From Candidatus Obscuribacterales bacterium (GTDB lineage Bacteria; Cyanobacteriota; Vampirovibrionia; Obscuribacterales; Obscuribacteraceae): a stretch of DNA of 64,000 nucleotides. Location: the NCBI GenBank assembly GCA_019744775.1, contig JAIETZ010000004.1, positions 186,001-250,000 of the forward strand. Direction: 5' to 3'. Under the pieces are notes generated by a model. That model was not told where the DNA came from and did no database searches. It was given only the letters and a program-made list of their open reading frames with translations. Shown in pieces: positions 48,619 through 57,888 of this stretch. How positions within the stretch are numbered: the stretch's first letter is position 1; each line of letters begins with the position of its first letter. The position numbers were made by a program, and so were the translations under genes.

Positions 48619-50490
48619 TCATTGGTGGACTTTCATGACGATTTCTTTGAGTTTTTCTCGGTCTATTTCCTGACTGGCATATTCGATATATTTCACCTGC
48701 CAGTCATCAAGGTCTTTCAATATCTCGGACAATGCCTGCCCGACGGCTCTGGCTGCAGCCAGGTCAATGCCCACTTCGCCGCCGGAGCCAATAGCAAACA
48801 TACGAGCGCGCACCGAATAGCCCTGGGTGGCCTGAAGGGACAACTTCAGAAGGACGGAATTACGTTCTGATCCAACTGCCTGCCCAATGGCATAGACAAT
48901 TTGCTGAAACTTATCCAGAGGTGCGGCAATGCCCTCTCTAGGAGCACCGACGAGCTTGTAATGCAAAAGCCTGTCTACTGCTTGCGAGAATGCCAAGGTA
49001 GTTATTGACTGCTGGTTATCAATGGCGTTTGAAATGGGTGTTAAACCATCACTCATTTCCCAGACAATCCGCATCAAATCAATTTCATCGCTTGTCAGCT
49101 CAGCTTGCGTACTAGGGTCCATCATTCGTCCGGAAGCGAGCAAATGATGCGAATCAGGATATCTTTCAAGCGGTGAATGCACGCCTTTTGGTAACTTGCC
49201 CCAGACAACCAAAATATTGTCTTGCGCCAATGCGCTATCAAGAAGCAGTTTGTCCAGAGGCTTGGTTACTTTCGCCGATTCGTGAGCAAGATCTGGTGGT
49301 GGTTGTCTTTGAATAAAGACGAAAATTCCTTCTCGCCATACAGAAGCAAATTCCAAAACTGCCGCGTTACCCAAGATACTTCCCAGCTTGGCATTAGTTA
49401 AAATGCCTTTTTCAAACAATGCTCTAAATTGCTGTCCTTTATACTCCACAGATAAGACTCCGGTTTCCCTGTTAGTGGAAAGAGTCTGCAAAACACCTGA
49501 TGGATCCGTTGTGCCTAAATAACCAACCAGAGACTGGACGGATTTTTCTTCAGGGCTAGTTGTAACGACACGTTTAGTTTCTTCAGCACCCCCACCTTGT
49601 CCATAAAATGCTTGATCAGACAAAGCAATTTCCAATTGCCGACAACTCAAATAGCCTTTGGAAATAGCTAGTGATCCTAAAGACAACCGAACACTGTTGG
49701 ATGTATTTTGCTGTTGAAAAAGCATCTCATCAAGTTGATCCTGGCTGACTATTCGCGACGCCAAAAGATATTCGCTCAGCTGAAAAGCAATTTTGTTCTT
49801 GAAGCAATTGACCAAAAAAGGCACTTTGGCAAATAGCGGATAAATTGCCTTCGACTCTTCAAGCGATCTCAATTCCTGTTTCAACTCATCCATTGTCAGT
49901 TTTCCAGGCTCTTTGGTCAGACGTTGAGAAAGGACGTTCAAAGGTGAGTAATTGTCGATGGCAGCCAATACTTTGTTGCGCTTGCGATGCGACTCTAGAC
50001 CACCTTTGAGTTTGATACCAAAAGAGGTAAGTACGGGAATTGAAGACATAAGAATTTGTTCGGCTAGATCAGTCGACTTTTCCAGCTCGGCACCTTCTTC
50101 GGCAAATTTCCCGTAGACATGTTTCGCCAGCAATGGCGAATAGTCATAAACTTCAGCATGAGAGTCAAAAACACTGAAGCCTTTAGGTCCAAGTTGCGAA
50201 TCCTTGGTAAAAACAATTACCTTGTCTTGTTTTACGACAGCCATGGCACCCGTGCTGCTAAGCACATTTTCAGCATGGGAAGCCAACTCTATTAGTGATT
50301 CGAACGAAAACAAAAAACCTGATTTGCGAGCATCAACTATCACAAAGTCGCACAGTTGTTTCACTTGTTCTAGTTTTTCCAGTTCAAGAACTGCATCAGG
50401 TCCAAATACCAAAAAGACAATTTTTTCTTCTGAGGCGGCATTAGCGACCTCACTTTGTCTTGTTTGCGACTGATTGGACTGAACGGACAC
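48619..50490 (-). CDS. STAS-like / MshEN-like / DUF4388 (PATAN) protein
   Basis: 623 aa with a mosaic layout. Residues ~22-95 resemble a STAS domain (DFVIVDARKSGFLFSFESLI). Residues ~240-290 resemble the N-terminal domain of GspE/MshE ATPases (LLASRIVSQDQLDEMLFQQQ, SLGSLAISKGYLSCRQLEIA). Residues ~325-410 match DUF4388/PATAN (GVLQTLSTNRETGVLSVEYK, FEKGILTNAKLGSILGNAAV). The C-terminus (~450-600) has helical and roadblock-like stretches. DUF4388 proteins act in gliding, phototaxis or signalling in Cyanobacteria and Myxobacteria. The start is GTG 50490 with AAGGTG upstream, and a perfect palindrome lies 23 bases before it. The next gene upstream also carries MshEN-like units. Confidence 0.7.
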   Translation of the reverse strand: MSVQSNQSQTRQSEVANAASEEKIVFLVFGPDAVLELEKLEQVKQLCDFVIVDARKSGFLFSFESLIELASHAENVLSSTGAMAVVKQDKVIVFTKDSQLGPKGFSVFDSHAEVYDYSPLLAKHVYGKFAEEGAELEKSTDLAEQILMSSIPVLTSFGIKLKGGLESHRKRNKVLAAIDNYSPLNVLSQRLTKEPGKLTMDELKQELRSLEESKAIYPLFAKVPFLVNCFKNKIAFQLSEYLLASRIVSQDQLDEMLFQQQNTSNSVRLSLGSLAISKGYLSCRQLEIALSDQAFYGQGGGAEETKRVVTTSPEEKSVQSLVGYLGTTDPSGVLQTLSTNRETGVLSVEYKGQQFRALFEKGILTNAKLGSILGNAAVLEFASVWREGIFVFIQRQPPPDLAHESAKVTKPLDKLLLDSALAQDNILVVWGKLPKGVHSPLERYPDSHHLLASGRMMDPSTQAELTSDEIDLMRIVWEMSDGLTPISNAIDNQQSITTLAFSQAVDRLLHYKLVGAPREGIAAPLDKFQQIVYAIGQAVGSERNSVLLKLSLQATQGYSVRARMFAIGSGGEVGIDLAAARAVGQALSEILKDLDDWQVKYIEYASQEIDREKLKEIVMKVHQ

Positions 50491-50512
50491 GTCAACACCT
50501 TGTAATTGGCTT

Positions 50513-50537
50513 GTAATTTACACAGCCTGTAAATTAC
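50513..50537 (-). promoter_or_regulatory. Perfect 25-base inverted repeat, candidate operator
   Basis: Arms GTAATTTACA and TGTAAATTAC around CAGCC. A further GTAATT copy lies a few bases nearer the gene. No T-run follows, so it is not a typical terminator. It sits in the 76-base gap between two minus-strand genes. Confidence 0.5.
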
Positions 50538-50566
50538 TATGCCCGCAATAGTGCCAAAAACAAACC

Positions 50567-51178
50567 CTAACAGGCTAAAGCTTCCAGAATTTCGTCGGCC
50601 AGCCAGCCTCTTTCAACCAGTATCTTACCTAAAGGCTTTTCGGAAGTACGCTGTTCAACCAGCGCAATACGCACCATATCTTCTGTTACCAGACCCAAGC
50701 CAATTAGACGCTGCCCAATCTGGTGAGGCGCATCGGCGGGGAGATTTATCAGCCGCTGGCTAAGTAAGAAACTGTCCAATTCCATCTGGGTTACAAGAGA
50801 GGCACTCTTTAATATTTCCCCAAGCGGTAAATTCAATATAGCTTGCTGTCCGAGAGCTTCCTGTAATTGTTCAAGACTGATTTTGCCGGAGGCGACCAGA
50901 AGCTGCCCTAATTTGGGCGGCAGCAGGGACTCTATGTCATCAGGCATTTTACTGGGCGAATCCTCGTCACCATCTAGAATCCGCTTATAAGCATCTTCAA
51001 TACCTAGCGCAGCCTGGCGAGCCTGGACCCAAGACTGTGGTGTGGCCAGACAATCATCTTCATCAAGTGATGCCTTAAGGGCTTCATAAACCTGTGCAAC
51101 TTCGTCTTTGCCGGCTGCTGGTGTCAGTCCGAGCAATAAATATGGACAAGTGGAACGAGCTTTTTGCAAGACTGTCAT
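50567..51178 (-). CDS. J-like domain protein with two MshEN-like units
   Basis: 203 aa. The N-terminal ~65 residues resemble a J-domain-like helical bundle (CPYLLLGLTPAAGKDEVAQV, AALGIEDAYKRIL) but lack the HPD motif, so Hsp70 stimulation is unlikely. Two units of the GspE/MshE N-terminal type follow: LGQLLVASGKISLEQLQEAL and IGQRLIGLGLVTEDMVRIAL with LGKILVERGWL. Such units bind cyclic-di-GMP in MshE; the key residues cannot be checked reliably here. The ATG at 51178 (GAGG upstream) is chosen over the longer frame. It precedes the DUF4388 protein, and the two probably work together. Confidence 0.65.
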   Translation of the reverse strand: MTVLQKARSTCPYLLLGLTPAAGKDEVAQVYEALKASLDEDDCLATPQSWVQARQAALGIEDAYKRILDGDEDSPSKMPDDIESLLPPKLGQLLVASGKISLEQLQEALGQQAILNLPLGEILKSASLVTQMELDSFLLSQRLINLPADAPHQIGQRLIGLGLVTEDMVRIALVEQRTSEKPLGKILVERGWLADEILEALAC

Positions 51179-51281
51179 CGTAACCGTCCTCAATTCCAGT
51201 TTACCCCCGAACGCCCAGAACGGGAATAGACTTGTAACAGCAAGCGCCAATTAGATGCTGGACGGATTCTTAATGTTCCGG

Positions 51282-53339
51282 CTAAGCAAACCCAGAGAGC
51301 GCTTCTTTAAAGGCTTCCAGCTCATTAATTGGCTTTTGGCAGGTAAAGTTACGGCAAATATAAGCTGTCGGCTTACCTGATACTAATGGACGGTCTTTTA
51401 ATAACGGCAGTTCAGAATGGTTGCTGGTGTCGTTTAGGACAACCGCGCTATTAGGCAAGTACTTTTTGCCGGCGGCAAAAACCATTTCTTGCGTTTCGTT
51501 AGTTCTGGCCGGATCAACAGACAAAACTATTTCAGCACCATTAGCCAAATGAAAGTCTAAAGCAGAAAGGAAATATGCAAACTGCTCGGCACCTTTGCCA
51601 AAATATGGTGCATACAAAGAAATGGTTGATTCAGCTTTTTTCCTATAAGACTCGCTGTCTGTAACTTTGGCCAAACGCAAAAGAGCAAACGCACAAGCAG
51701 CAGATGCCGATGGAATTGGTGCATCATAAAAACTCTTCGGGCGGGTAATTAGCGACTCGTGATCCGCACTTGTGTAGAAGAAACTACCATCATTCTTATC
51801 GAAAAATTGTTTGTCCATCACGTCGGCAAACTCAATTGCTTTTTCCACCCACTTAGGGTCCGCATCAACAGATGCCAAATCTAAAAGCGCCTCAGTAAAA
51901 TATGCGTAGTCATCAAGGTAGCCATTGAGCTTGGATTTACCTTTGCCCCAAGTTCTAAGCAAACGCCCGTTTACTGACAATTTGGCAAGAATAAATTCGG
52001 CTGCTTTCTTTGCCGCCTGCAAATAACGCTCGTCGCAAAGAACGCGATAACCGGCGACAAAGCCTGAGATCATAAGACTATTCCAAGCGGTTAAAACCTT
52101 TTCGTCACGGGCCGGACGCACACGCTTGTTTCTGTAAGCCAATAATTTCTCGTTGATAGCGGACAAACGCTTATTAAACTCATCCACGCCGAGATTGGCT
52201 CTACGGGCCAATTCAGATGGGGTATCGGTCAAGTTCAAGACAGTGGTCTGGTGTTCAAAATTACCAAAAGGTGTAACACCATATACCTGGCTGGCGAAAG
52301 TAGCTTCATCAGAAGGAAGAATTTCGTCAATTTCCTTGGGCGTGAATACGTAAAACTTGCCTTCTTCACCTTCACTATCGGCATCGAGACTGGAGTAAAA
52401 CGCGCCATCTTCAGATGTAAGCTCCCGCAAAACAAATTCCAAAACGTTTTTGCCTACTATTTTGTAGTAGTCGTTTTCATATACAAGTGATGCTTCCAAA
52501 TAGAGTCTGGCTAAAAGCGCATTGTCATAAAGCATCTTTTCAAAATGTGGCACCAGCCATTGGCGATCCACTGAATAACGAGCAAAACCACCGCCAATTT
52601 GATCTTGAATGCCGCCCTGAGCCATTTTATTCAAAGTAAGTCCAAGCAAATCGTGTAATTGCCTGTCGTTTTTAACTTTGCGCAAAAGAAAAAACAATGC
52701 TGAGGCTTGAGGAAATTTCGGCGCACCGCCGAAGCCGCCCCACTGACGATCAAAGATCATCATCAGCCTTTCAAGAGCCGGCTCAAATACATCGAATGTC
52801 AGTTTGGCACCGGTTGGTTCCACTTCGGTCATTTGCCTTAAGTAAATGGCCATCTCATTGGAACTGGCAAGAACATCTTCCCGTTTTTCATGCCAAGTCT
52901 TGGCTACAGACAAAAGCACGCGCCGAAAACTCGGTAAACCATGTCTGTCTTGTGGCGGAAAATAGGTACCACCATAGAATGGTTTTAAATCAGGCGTCAA
53001 AAACACAGTCATCGGCCAGCCGCCGTGACCGGTCATCATTTGTACGGAGCGCATGTAAATATCATCAAGATCAGGTCGTTCTTCGCGGTCCACTTTTATT
53101 GGCACGAAATACTCGTTCATGATCTCGGCAATTCCGGGATCTTCAAACGACTCATGCTCCATGACGTGACACCAGTGGCAAGCAGCGTAGCCGATGGAAA
53201 GCAGTATTGGCTTATCGTCAAACTTGGCCTTTTCCAAAGCTTCGTCAGACCAAGCAAACCAATCGACAGGATTGTAAGCATGCTGCAAAAGATACGGACT
53301 GGTTTCTTCAATTAGGCGATTTGCTTTGGACTTGGTCAT
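51282..53339 (-). CDS. yyaL: YyaL/DUF255 thioredoxin-domain protein
   Basis: 685 aa, the spermatogenesis-associated-protein-20 / YyaL family. It begins [20 protein letters not shown], then the thioredoxin-like motif with Cys54 and Cys57 ([11 protein letters not shown]), [19 protein letters not shown], and a large six-hairpin-glycosidase-like (alpha/alpha) domain ([30 protein letters not shown]). The exact reaction is unknown; roles in redox or sugar metabolism are guessed for the family. It starts inside the last 32 bases of the glycosyltransferase gene upstream, so translation is coupled. Confidence 0.88.
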   Translation of the reverse strand: MTKSKANRLIEETSPYLLQHAYNPVDWFAWSDEALEKAKFDDKPILLSIGYAACHWCHVMEHESFEDPGIAEIMNEYFVPIKVDREERPDLDDIYMRSVQMMTGHGGWPMTVFLTPDLKPFYGGTYFPPQDRHGLPSFRRVLLSVAKTWHEKREDVLASSNEMAIYLRQMTEVEPTGAKLTFDVFEPALERLMMIFDRQWGGFGGAPKFPQASALFFLLRKVKNDRQLHDLLGLTLNKMAQGGIQDQIGGGFARYSVDRQWLVPHFEKMLYDNALLARLYLEASLVYENDYYKIVGKNVLEFVLRELTSEDGAFYSSLDADSEGEEGKFYVFTPKEIDEILPSDEATFASQVYGVTPFGNFEHQTTVLNLTDTPSELARRANLGVDEFNKRLSAINEKLLAYRNKRVRPARDEKVLTAWNSLMISGFVAGYRVLCDERYLQAAKKAAEFILAKLSVNGRLLRTWGKGKSKLNGYLDDYAYFTEALLDLASVDADPKWVEKAIEFADVMDKQFFDKNDGSFFYTSADHESLITRPKSFYDAPIPSASAACAFALLRLAKVTDSESYRKKAESTISLYAPYFGKGAEQFAYFLSALDFHLANGAEIVLSVDPARTNETQEMVFAAGKKYLPNSAVVLNDTSNHSELPLLKDRPLVSGKPTAYICRNFTCQKPINELEAFKEALSGFA

Positions 53340-54567
53340 TTAGACTACCTTTCTCAATTGCTTGCGAAGACTTGTTTGTCCTATTCTGCAAAGCGATTTC
53401 ATAAGCCCTTAAGGTGTCTGCTACGGTTTTGTCCCAGGTCAATTCTTGCGCTCTCAATCGAGCCGCCTCGCCCATGGCAGCGCAACGTTTTCTGTCGGCC
53501 ATTAGATATTCCATTTGCTTAGCCAGTTCTTTTGCATCTAAGTGATCTTCCAAAACTAATCCGGTTTCACCGACAATTTCCGACACACCGGAGACGCGGC
53601 TGACAATCGGTGTAAGTCCTTTGAGCATGCCTTGCAGGGCAGTCATGCCAAACGGTTCCACTCGTGAAGGCAAAACAATGGCCATGCCTTGCTTATAAAC
53701 GGCATCCATATCTTTGCGGAAGCCTAAGTAAGTAACCAATCCCGTTAAATCCATTGCCTTCAAACGCAGTTTATCCAAGGGACGCAAAGAAATACCGGCA
53801 ACAATTAGATGGAATAACTTGCCTTGTTTTCTCAAGTGATAGCAGGCGGACAACAGCACATCCAGTCCCTTTTTGCGGTAACCGCGACCGACAAACAAGA
53901 AAGTAAACGGCTGTTTACCGGCAAGCTCGCTTGGCGCGCCTTGAACCTGACTAATATCTTGTACTGTTTCAAAAATATTCTTCTCTTGCACTTTAGGTTC
54001 AGCAAGCTTTGCTCCTGGATAGGCAATGACTGACGGCTTGCTTTCACTGATGTTGTAGTTGCTGTAAAAATCATCGCGGCAAACTTTAGCGGAAAAGACC
54101 AGACACTTTCCCTCGTTCAACAACAGTTGATCGTATTCATCGCGCAAACGATAACGAGCCAATAATTGAAACTTCGTCCAGTTAACCAAATTCTCCCAGC
54201 GTTTACCGACTTTATAGAGACGGTGCACACTGTGATTGTGAAATGTCACTACATCAACGCCATTAACAGGCAGGTGCTGGCTGTGCACGATATCAAATGA
54301 GCCGGCTTGTTTAAGCGCTCGACTAGCAGCTTCAAAATAATGAGTTAGGCGCTTATCTTTCGATGTACCGGCGGCAGGAGCAGGGAGATAATGGAAAGAC
54401 AAATTGTCCGACTCTATAAGTGTGTTGCTCACTTCGCAAATCACTTTTACTGTGTGTCCGCGCTCAAGTAGACCTTCAACGAGTTTATGGGTGTAAAGTT
54501 CCAAACCGCCGTTTGTAGAAAACGAACGAACAACCATAGCGATATTTAGCTTGTTCAAAGCAGTCAT
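53308..54567 (-). CDS. Glycosyltransferase family 4
   Basis: 419 aa, GT-B fold, retaining type; transfers sugars in surface glycan synthesis. N-terminal [20 protein letters not shown] (acceptor side) and C-terminal donor site [47 protein letters not shown]. In the usual E-x7-E donor motif the second Glu is replaced by Gln (EPFGMTALQ), an uncommon change in the group. The first half contains [22 protein letters not shown], as in WaaG-like enzymes. The ATG at 54567 with AGGTGG upstream is preferred over GTG 54576. It follows trxB by 13 bases and overlaps yyaL. Confidence 0.85.
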   Translation of the reverse strand: MTALNKLNIAMVVRSFSTNGGLELYTHKLVEGLLERGHTVKVICEVSNTLIESDNLSFHYLPAPAAGTSKDKRLTHYFEAASRALKQAGSFDIVHSQHLPVNGVDVVTFHNHSVHRLYKVGKRWENLVNWTKFQLLARYRLRDEYDQLLLNEGKCLVFSAKVCRDDFYSNYNISESKPSVIAYPGAKLAEPKVQEKNIFETVQDISQVQGAPSELAGKQPFTFLFVGRGYRKKGLDVLLSACYHLRKQGKLFHLIVAGISLRPLDKLRLKAMDLTGLVTYLGFRKDMDAVYKQGMAIVLPSRVEPFGMTALQGMLKGLTPIVSRVSGVSEIVGETGLVLEDHLDAKELAKQMEYLMADRKRCAAMGEAARLRAQELTWDKTVADTLRAYEIALQNRTNKSSQAIEKGSLNDQVQSKSPN

Positions 54568-54580
54568 CGGTACCACCTGC

Positions 54581-55546
54581 TTACTTAGCTACTTTGGCCT
54601 TGTTTGCTTGTTTTTCAGCGGCTTCTTGTGCTTCCAATAGCCACTGAGCTTCAAGAGCTGCCATACAGCCTGTTCCCGCAGCAGAAATTGCTTGTCGGTA
54701 GAGAGGATCTTGCACGTCGCCGGCAGCAAACACTCCCTTAATAGCAGTCTTCACGCCGTCAGTAACGATATAACCACTTTCATCCAATTCAAGCTGACCG
54801 ACAAATAATTCGGTATTCGGCTTGTGGCCAATAGCAACAAAGACGCCGTCGGCAGGCAAATCTTCAACTTTGTTGGTTTTCAAATTGCGCAACTTAATGG
54901 ATGTCACATGTCCAGCATTAACATCATCAATTTCATCGATGACGCTATCCAGGACAAATTTGATTTTCGGGTTGTCCATGGCGCGATCAACCATAATTTT
55001 GGAAGCACGGAATGAATCACGACGGTGAACAAGTGTCACCGATGAAGCGAAACGAGTTAAGAAAATAGCTTCTTCCATAGCCGTGTCGCCGCCGCCTACA
55101 ACATAGACAACTTTGTCCTTGAAGAAAAAGCCGTCGCAAGTGGCACATGCGGAAACTCCATGTCCCATCAGTTTGGATTCAGATTCCAATCCTAATAATT
55201 TGGCAGATGCGCCTGTGCAAATAATCAAAGTGTCGGTTACTATTTCTTCGCCGCTTGTTTTGATAACAAATGGGCTCTTACTTAAATCGACACTTTCAGC
55301 ATTGTCGAATATGAACTGCGTGCCGAAACGCTCAGCTTGTTTGTGCATGAGCTCCATAAGATCGGGACCAAGGATGCCATCGGGAAATCCTGGGAAATTT
55401 TCAACATCGGTAGTAATTGTGAGCTGTCCGCCGGCTTGCAAACCTTGAATGACCAATGGTTCCAAATCGGCGCGCGCGGCATAAATTGCCGCAGTCAGAC
55501 CAGCTGATCCGGATCCTAAAATCGTTACTTTCTTACGAATGGCCAT
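54581..55546 (-). CDS. trxB: Thioredoxin reductase
   Basis: 321 aa, low-molecular-weight NADPH-dependent type. FAD-binding GSGSAGLTAAIYAARA at the start, redox-active Cys134/Cys137 (SACATCDGFF), NADPH-binding VVGGGDTAMEEA, the 2'-phosphate-binding HRRDSFRAS, and the C-terminal FAD motif GVFAAGDVQDPLYRQA. The enzyme keeps thioredoxin reduced. It heads a tight cluster with a glycosyltransferase and the thioredoxin-domain protein YyaL. A 19-base palindrome lies 52 bases upstream of the start. Confidence 0.96.
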   Translation of the reverse strand: MAIRKKVTILGSGSAGLTAAIYAARADLEPLVIQGLQAGGQLTITTDVENFPGFPDGILGPDLMELMHKQAERFGTQFIFDNAESVDLSKSPFVIKTSGEEIVTDTLIICTGASAKLLGLESESKLMGHGVSACATCDGFFFKDKVVYVVGGGDTAMEEAIFLTRFASSVTLVHRRDSFRASKIMVDRAMDNPKIKFVLDSVIDEIDDVNAGHVTSIKLRNLKTNKVEDLPADGVFVAIGHKPNTELFVGQLELDESGYIVTDGVKTAIKGVFAAGDVQDPLYRQAISAAGTGCMAALEAQWLLEAQEAAEKQANKAKVAK

Positions 55547-55597
55547 TTATCTTCCCGTACATCCCAATATCTTCTCGCTATATCGACTAAAAAGCGC

Positions 55598-55616
55598 TTG
55601 ATGTCCCGGACATCAA
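55598..55616 (-). promoter_or_regulatory. 19-base palindrome before trxB
   Basis: TTGATGTCC-C-GGACATCAA, perfect 9-base arms. On the minus strand AGCGCTTTTT follows shortly, so it could be a terminator of the CHAD gene (stop at 55670) or an operator of trxB. Undecided. Confidence 0.5.
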
Positions 55617-55669
55617 CATCACCAATTGTATGGCTGTGGAAGGCACATTGAGGGCAATTTGAGAATTAC

Positions 55670-56581
55670 TTAAATAAGTGGCGATACTACAGTGGGGCGT
55701 AAGCCGTATGGAAGCTGCTTGCGGCTTTTGGCAAACAGTTTCATGGCGTGCTCGTTCTGGTTCTTGATAGCTTCAGAAGCCGCCATTTCCTCTGGTAAGT
55801 CCTTAATAAGCTCGCCAATGCGCGTCAAATCGTTAAAACGTCCTAAATCCTGCTGCGTTTTGTAAAGCCCAATACTGGTCAAGCCAAAGAATTCAGCCAG
55901 GAAAAATCGCCAAGACTTTACTCCCAGACGCAGTTGATGCAGCTCGGGTGGCGTTTTTGCCGACCTTTCCATATCCAAGACGGCTTTTTCCTGCTCAACC
56001 AGATATCTTTCCAGATGCTGATAGGCAGTTTCTTGTCCATAGCTACTTTCAAAAAGCCTGCGACTTAACTTTCTGGCTCGGCTGTTTAAACACTTGTCGA
56101 AATCTTTCACTAATTGATCAACATCTAATGCTTTGACGTACTTCTTGGCTTTCTTGTTCAGAACCTCTTGCTCAGTTTTCCACTTGTCAAGAGTTTCTTT
56201 GGTTACCCCAACCTTTGACCCAAGTTCAATGTTTACATCCATGTCTCGGGCTGCTCCTAATACTTTTAGTAGCTTCTGCAACTTCTTACCGACCTTTTTG
56301 GCAAATTTCTTGCTCTCAAATCCATCCCGCCGCAAAACCTCCCACACAGAATCCCAGCGCCTCAAAGCAATCCGAGCATCGTGCACTCTTTTGGAGCTGA
56401 ATTTTTTCGACAATTGAAATAGTTCGCGCTCAAGTGCGTCCCAGACGGTAAAAGCGGTGTCTCTTTCAGAAACAACCCAGGTCAATGCAGCTAAGTGAGG
56501 TGGAATATGCGGTTCATAGGGCGCACTAAGACTAGCTTCTAGAGCCTTTCTAACCGAGGAACCACCCGACCCCGATTTCAT
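55670..56581 (-). CDS. CHAD-domain protein
   Basis: 303 aa, nearly all alpha-helical and rich in Lys/Arg. It has the CHAD signatures (VHDARIALRRWDSVWEVL, KKLQKLLKVLGAARDMDV, ELHQLRLGVKSWRFFL). CHAD proteins bind inorganic polyphosphate and are often near polyphosphate or CYTH genes; none is seen here. About 45 N-terminal residues precede the domain. AAGGA lies eight bases before the ATG. It stands alone upstream of trxB. If the host belongs to the polyphosphate-storing Obscuribacterales, a role on polyphosphate granules is plausible, but this is inference. Confidence 0.8.
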   Translation of the reverse strand: MKSGSGGSSVRKALEASLSAPYEPHIPPHLAALTWVVSERDTAFTVWDALERELFQLSKKFSSKRVHDARIALRRWDSVWEVLRRDGFESKKFAKKVGKKLQKLLKVLGAARDMDVNIELGSKVGVTKETLDKWKTEQEVLNKKAKKYVKALDVDQLVKDFDKCLNSRARKLSRRLFESSYGQETAYQHLERYLVEQEKAVLDMERSAKTPPELHQLRLGVKSWRFFLAEFFGLTSIGLYKTQQDLGRFNDLTRIGELIKDLPEEMAASEAIKNQNEHAMKLFAKSRKQLPYGLRPTVVSPLI

Positions 56582-56764
56582 TTGTCACATCCTTCAAATT
56601 TGTCTTCTCAATACAATCAAATCATTTGTCAGAACGCGCTGGAATATCCTGCTACTCAATCACTTAATATTGCGCAACAGCATCTTAGCTGATTCGATTA
56701 TCGTATATCCGGGTAATCAATTTGTGTTACTCATTTAGTATGGATTGTAGTCTGGAGTCGCTCA

Positions 56765-57808
56765 ATGCCCCAAAAAAGTTGTCTAATTGCGGTAAGCCTT
56801 TTACTATCTTTTGGTTTTGCTTTACCAACTGTCGCGCAACCGCCTGCAACAAATCCAGCTAAAGAGGTCGAAAAACCAGCAGCAAATCCCGCGGGCTTTG
56901 AAGAACATATGACTTTGGCCGCCGATCTATTCAAGAAAGAAAAAATTGAAGAGGCAATCAAGGAATTTGAAGCAGCTCTCGCCCTTGATCCAAATAATGT
57001 CGTAGTGGAAAACTGGCTCGGTTTTTGCCATCAGCAATTAGGGTTCAATTTGCAAAGACAAGACAAACAAGATCCAGCCGTTGCTGAATTTGAAAAGGCC
57101 ATTCACAACTTTGAACGAGCAGTGGAACTCGATGATGATTATGCCGAAGGTCACAACAATTTGGCATCTGTTTATCAACAATTGTCGCGCAACGAGAAAG
57201 CCGAAGAGGAGTTCAAAAAGGCGCTCACCTTGAAGCCTGACTTCAAGGAAGCTCGCTTCAATTTAGCTTATGTATTGGCTCAGCTTAAGAAAAACGACGA
57301 GGCAATTGCTGAATTTCAAAAGGTAATTGCAGCCGATCCTAAATTTGCCGATGCTTATTATCAAGTCGGTTGTCTCTATCACAAGAAAAAGGACAACGCG
57401 AAAGCCGTTGAGTTTTATAATAAATGCTTGGAATTAGACTCCAAAAATGCCGCAGCTATAACCAAATTGGGCGTTATTGAATTACAGGCAGGCAATAAGG
57501 AAAAAGCCTTTGCCCAATTCGCTCAGGCCCTTTCAATTGATCCTAATTTCTACGAAGCTCACATAAACCAAGGCACCATCTACCTAGACAGCAACGACAC
57601 ATCTAAGGCACTGGAGAAACTTGCTAAGGCTTTAGAGATAAATCCTTATGATGATCAAGTGCATTTCCAACTAGGTAGGCTCTTTTTCCGCCAGCAGCGA
57701 TTCAAAGACGCCATTGATCAACTCAATCAAGCAATTTATCTCAACCCGGAAAACGCCGATGCCAAACTAGAACTGGAAAAGGTAGTTGAGGCAAAGAAGA
57801 AGGTCTAA
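56765..57808 (+). CDS. Exported TPR-repeat protein
   Basis: 347 aa. Signal peptide at 1-24 (CLIAVSLLLSFGFALPTVA-Q), a Pro/Ala linker, then about eight consecutive TPRs from residue ~48 to the end (LFKKEKIEEAIKEFEAALAL, AEGHNNLASVYQQLSRNEKA, EARFNLAYVLAQLKKNDEAI). Charged inner faces suggest a binding platform for envelope proteins. GGAG stands eight bases before the ATG. It is the third exported TPR protein of the window, after those at 37395 and 43565. It converges with the glycosyltransferase at 57889 without a visible terminator. Confidence 0.8.
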   Translation: MPQKSCLIAVSLLLSFGFALPTVAQPPATNPAKEVEKPAANPAGFEEHMTLAADLFKKEKIEEAIKEFEAALALDPNNVVVENWLGFCHQQLGFNLQRQDKQDPAVAEFEKAIHNFERAVELDDDYAEGHNNLASVYQQLSRNEKAEEEFKKALTLKPDFKEARFNLAYVLAQLKKNDEAIAEFQKVIAADPKFADAYYQVGCLYHKKKDNAKAVEFYNKCLELDSKNAAAITKLGVIELQAGNKEKAFAQFAQALSIDPNFYEAHINQGTIYLDSNDTSKALEKLAKALEINPYDDQVHFQLGRLFFRQQRFKDAIDQLNQAIYLNPENADAKLELEKVVEAKKKV

Positions 57809-57888
57809 GTCGAATTAGCTTGCAGAATCCTTAGAAACCGCAGCAATGGAAAAGCAGACGAAAGCTTGAGAATAATGTTGCGACGAGC

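Noticed and set aside
50567-51250. Functional DnaJ co-chaperone
   Set aside because: The N-terminal helices resemble a J domain but the HPD motif is missing.
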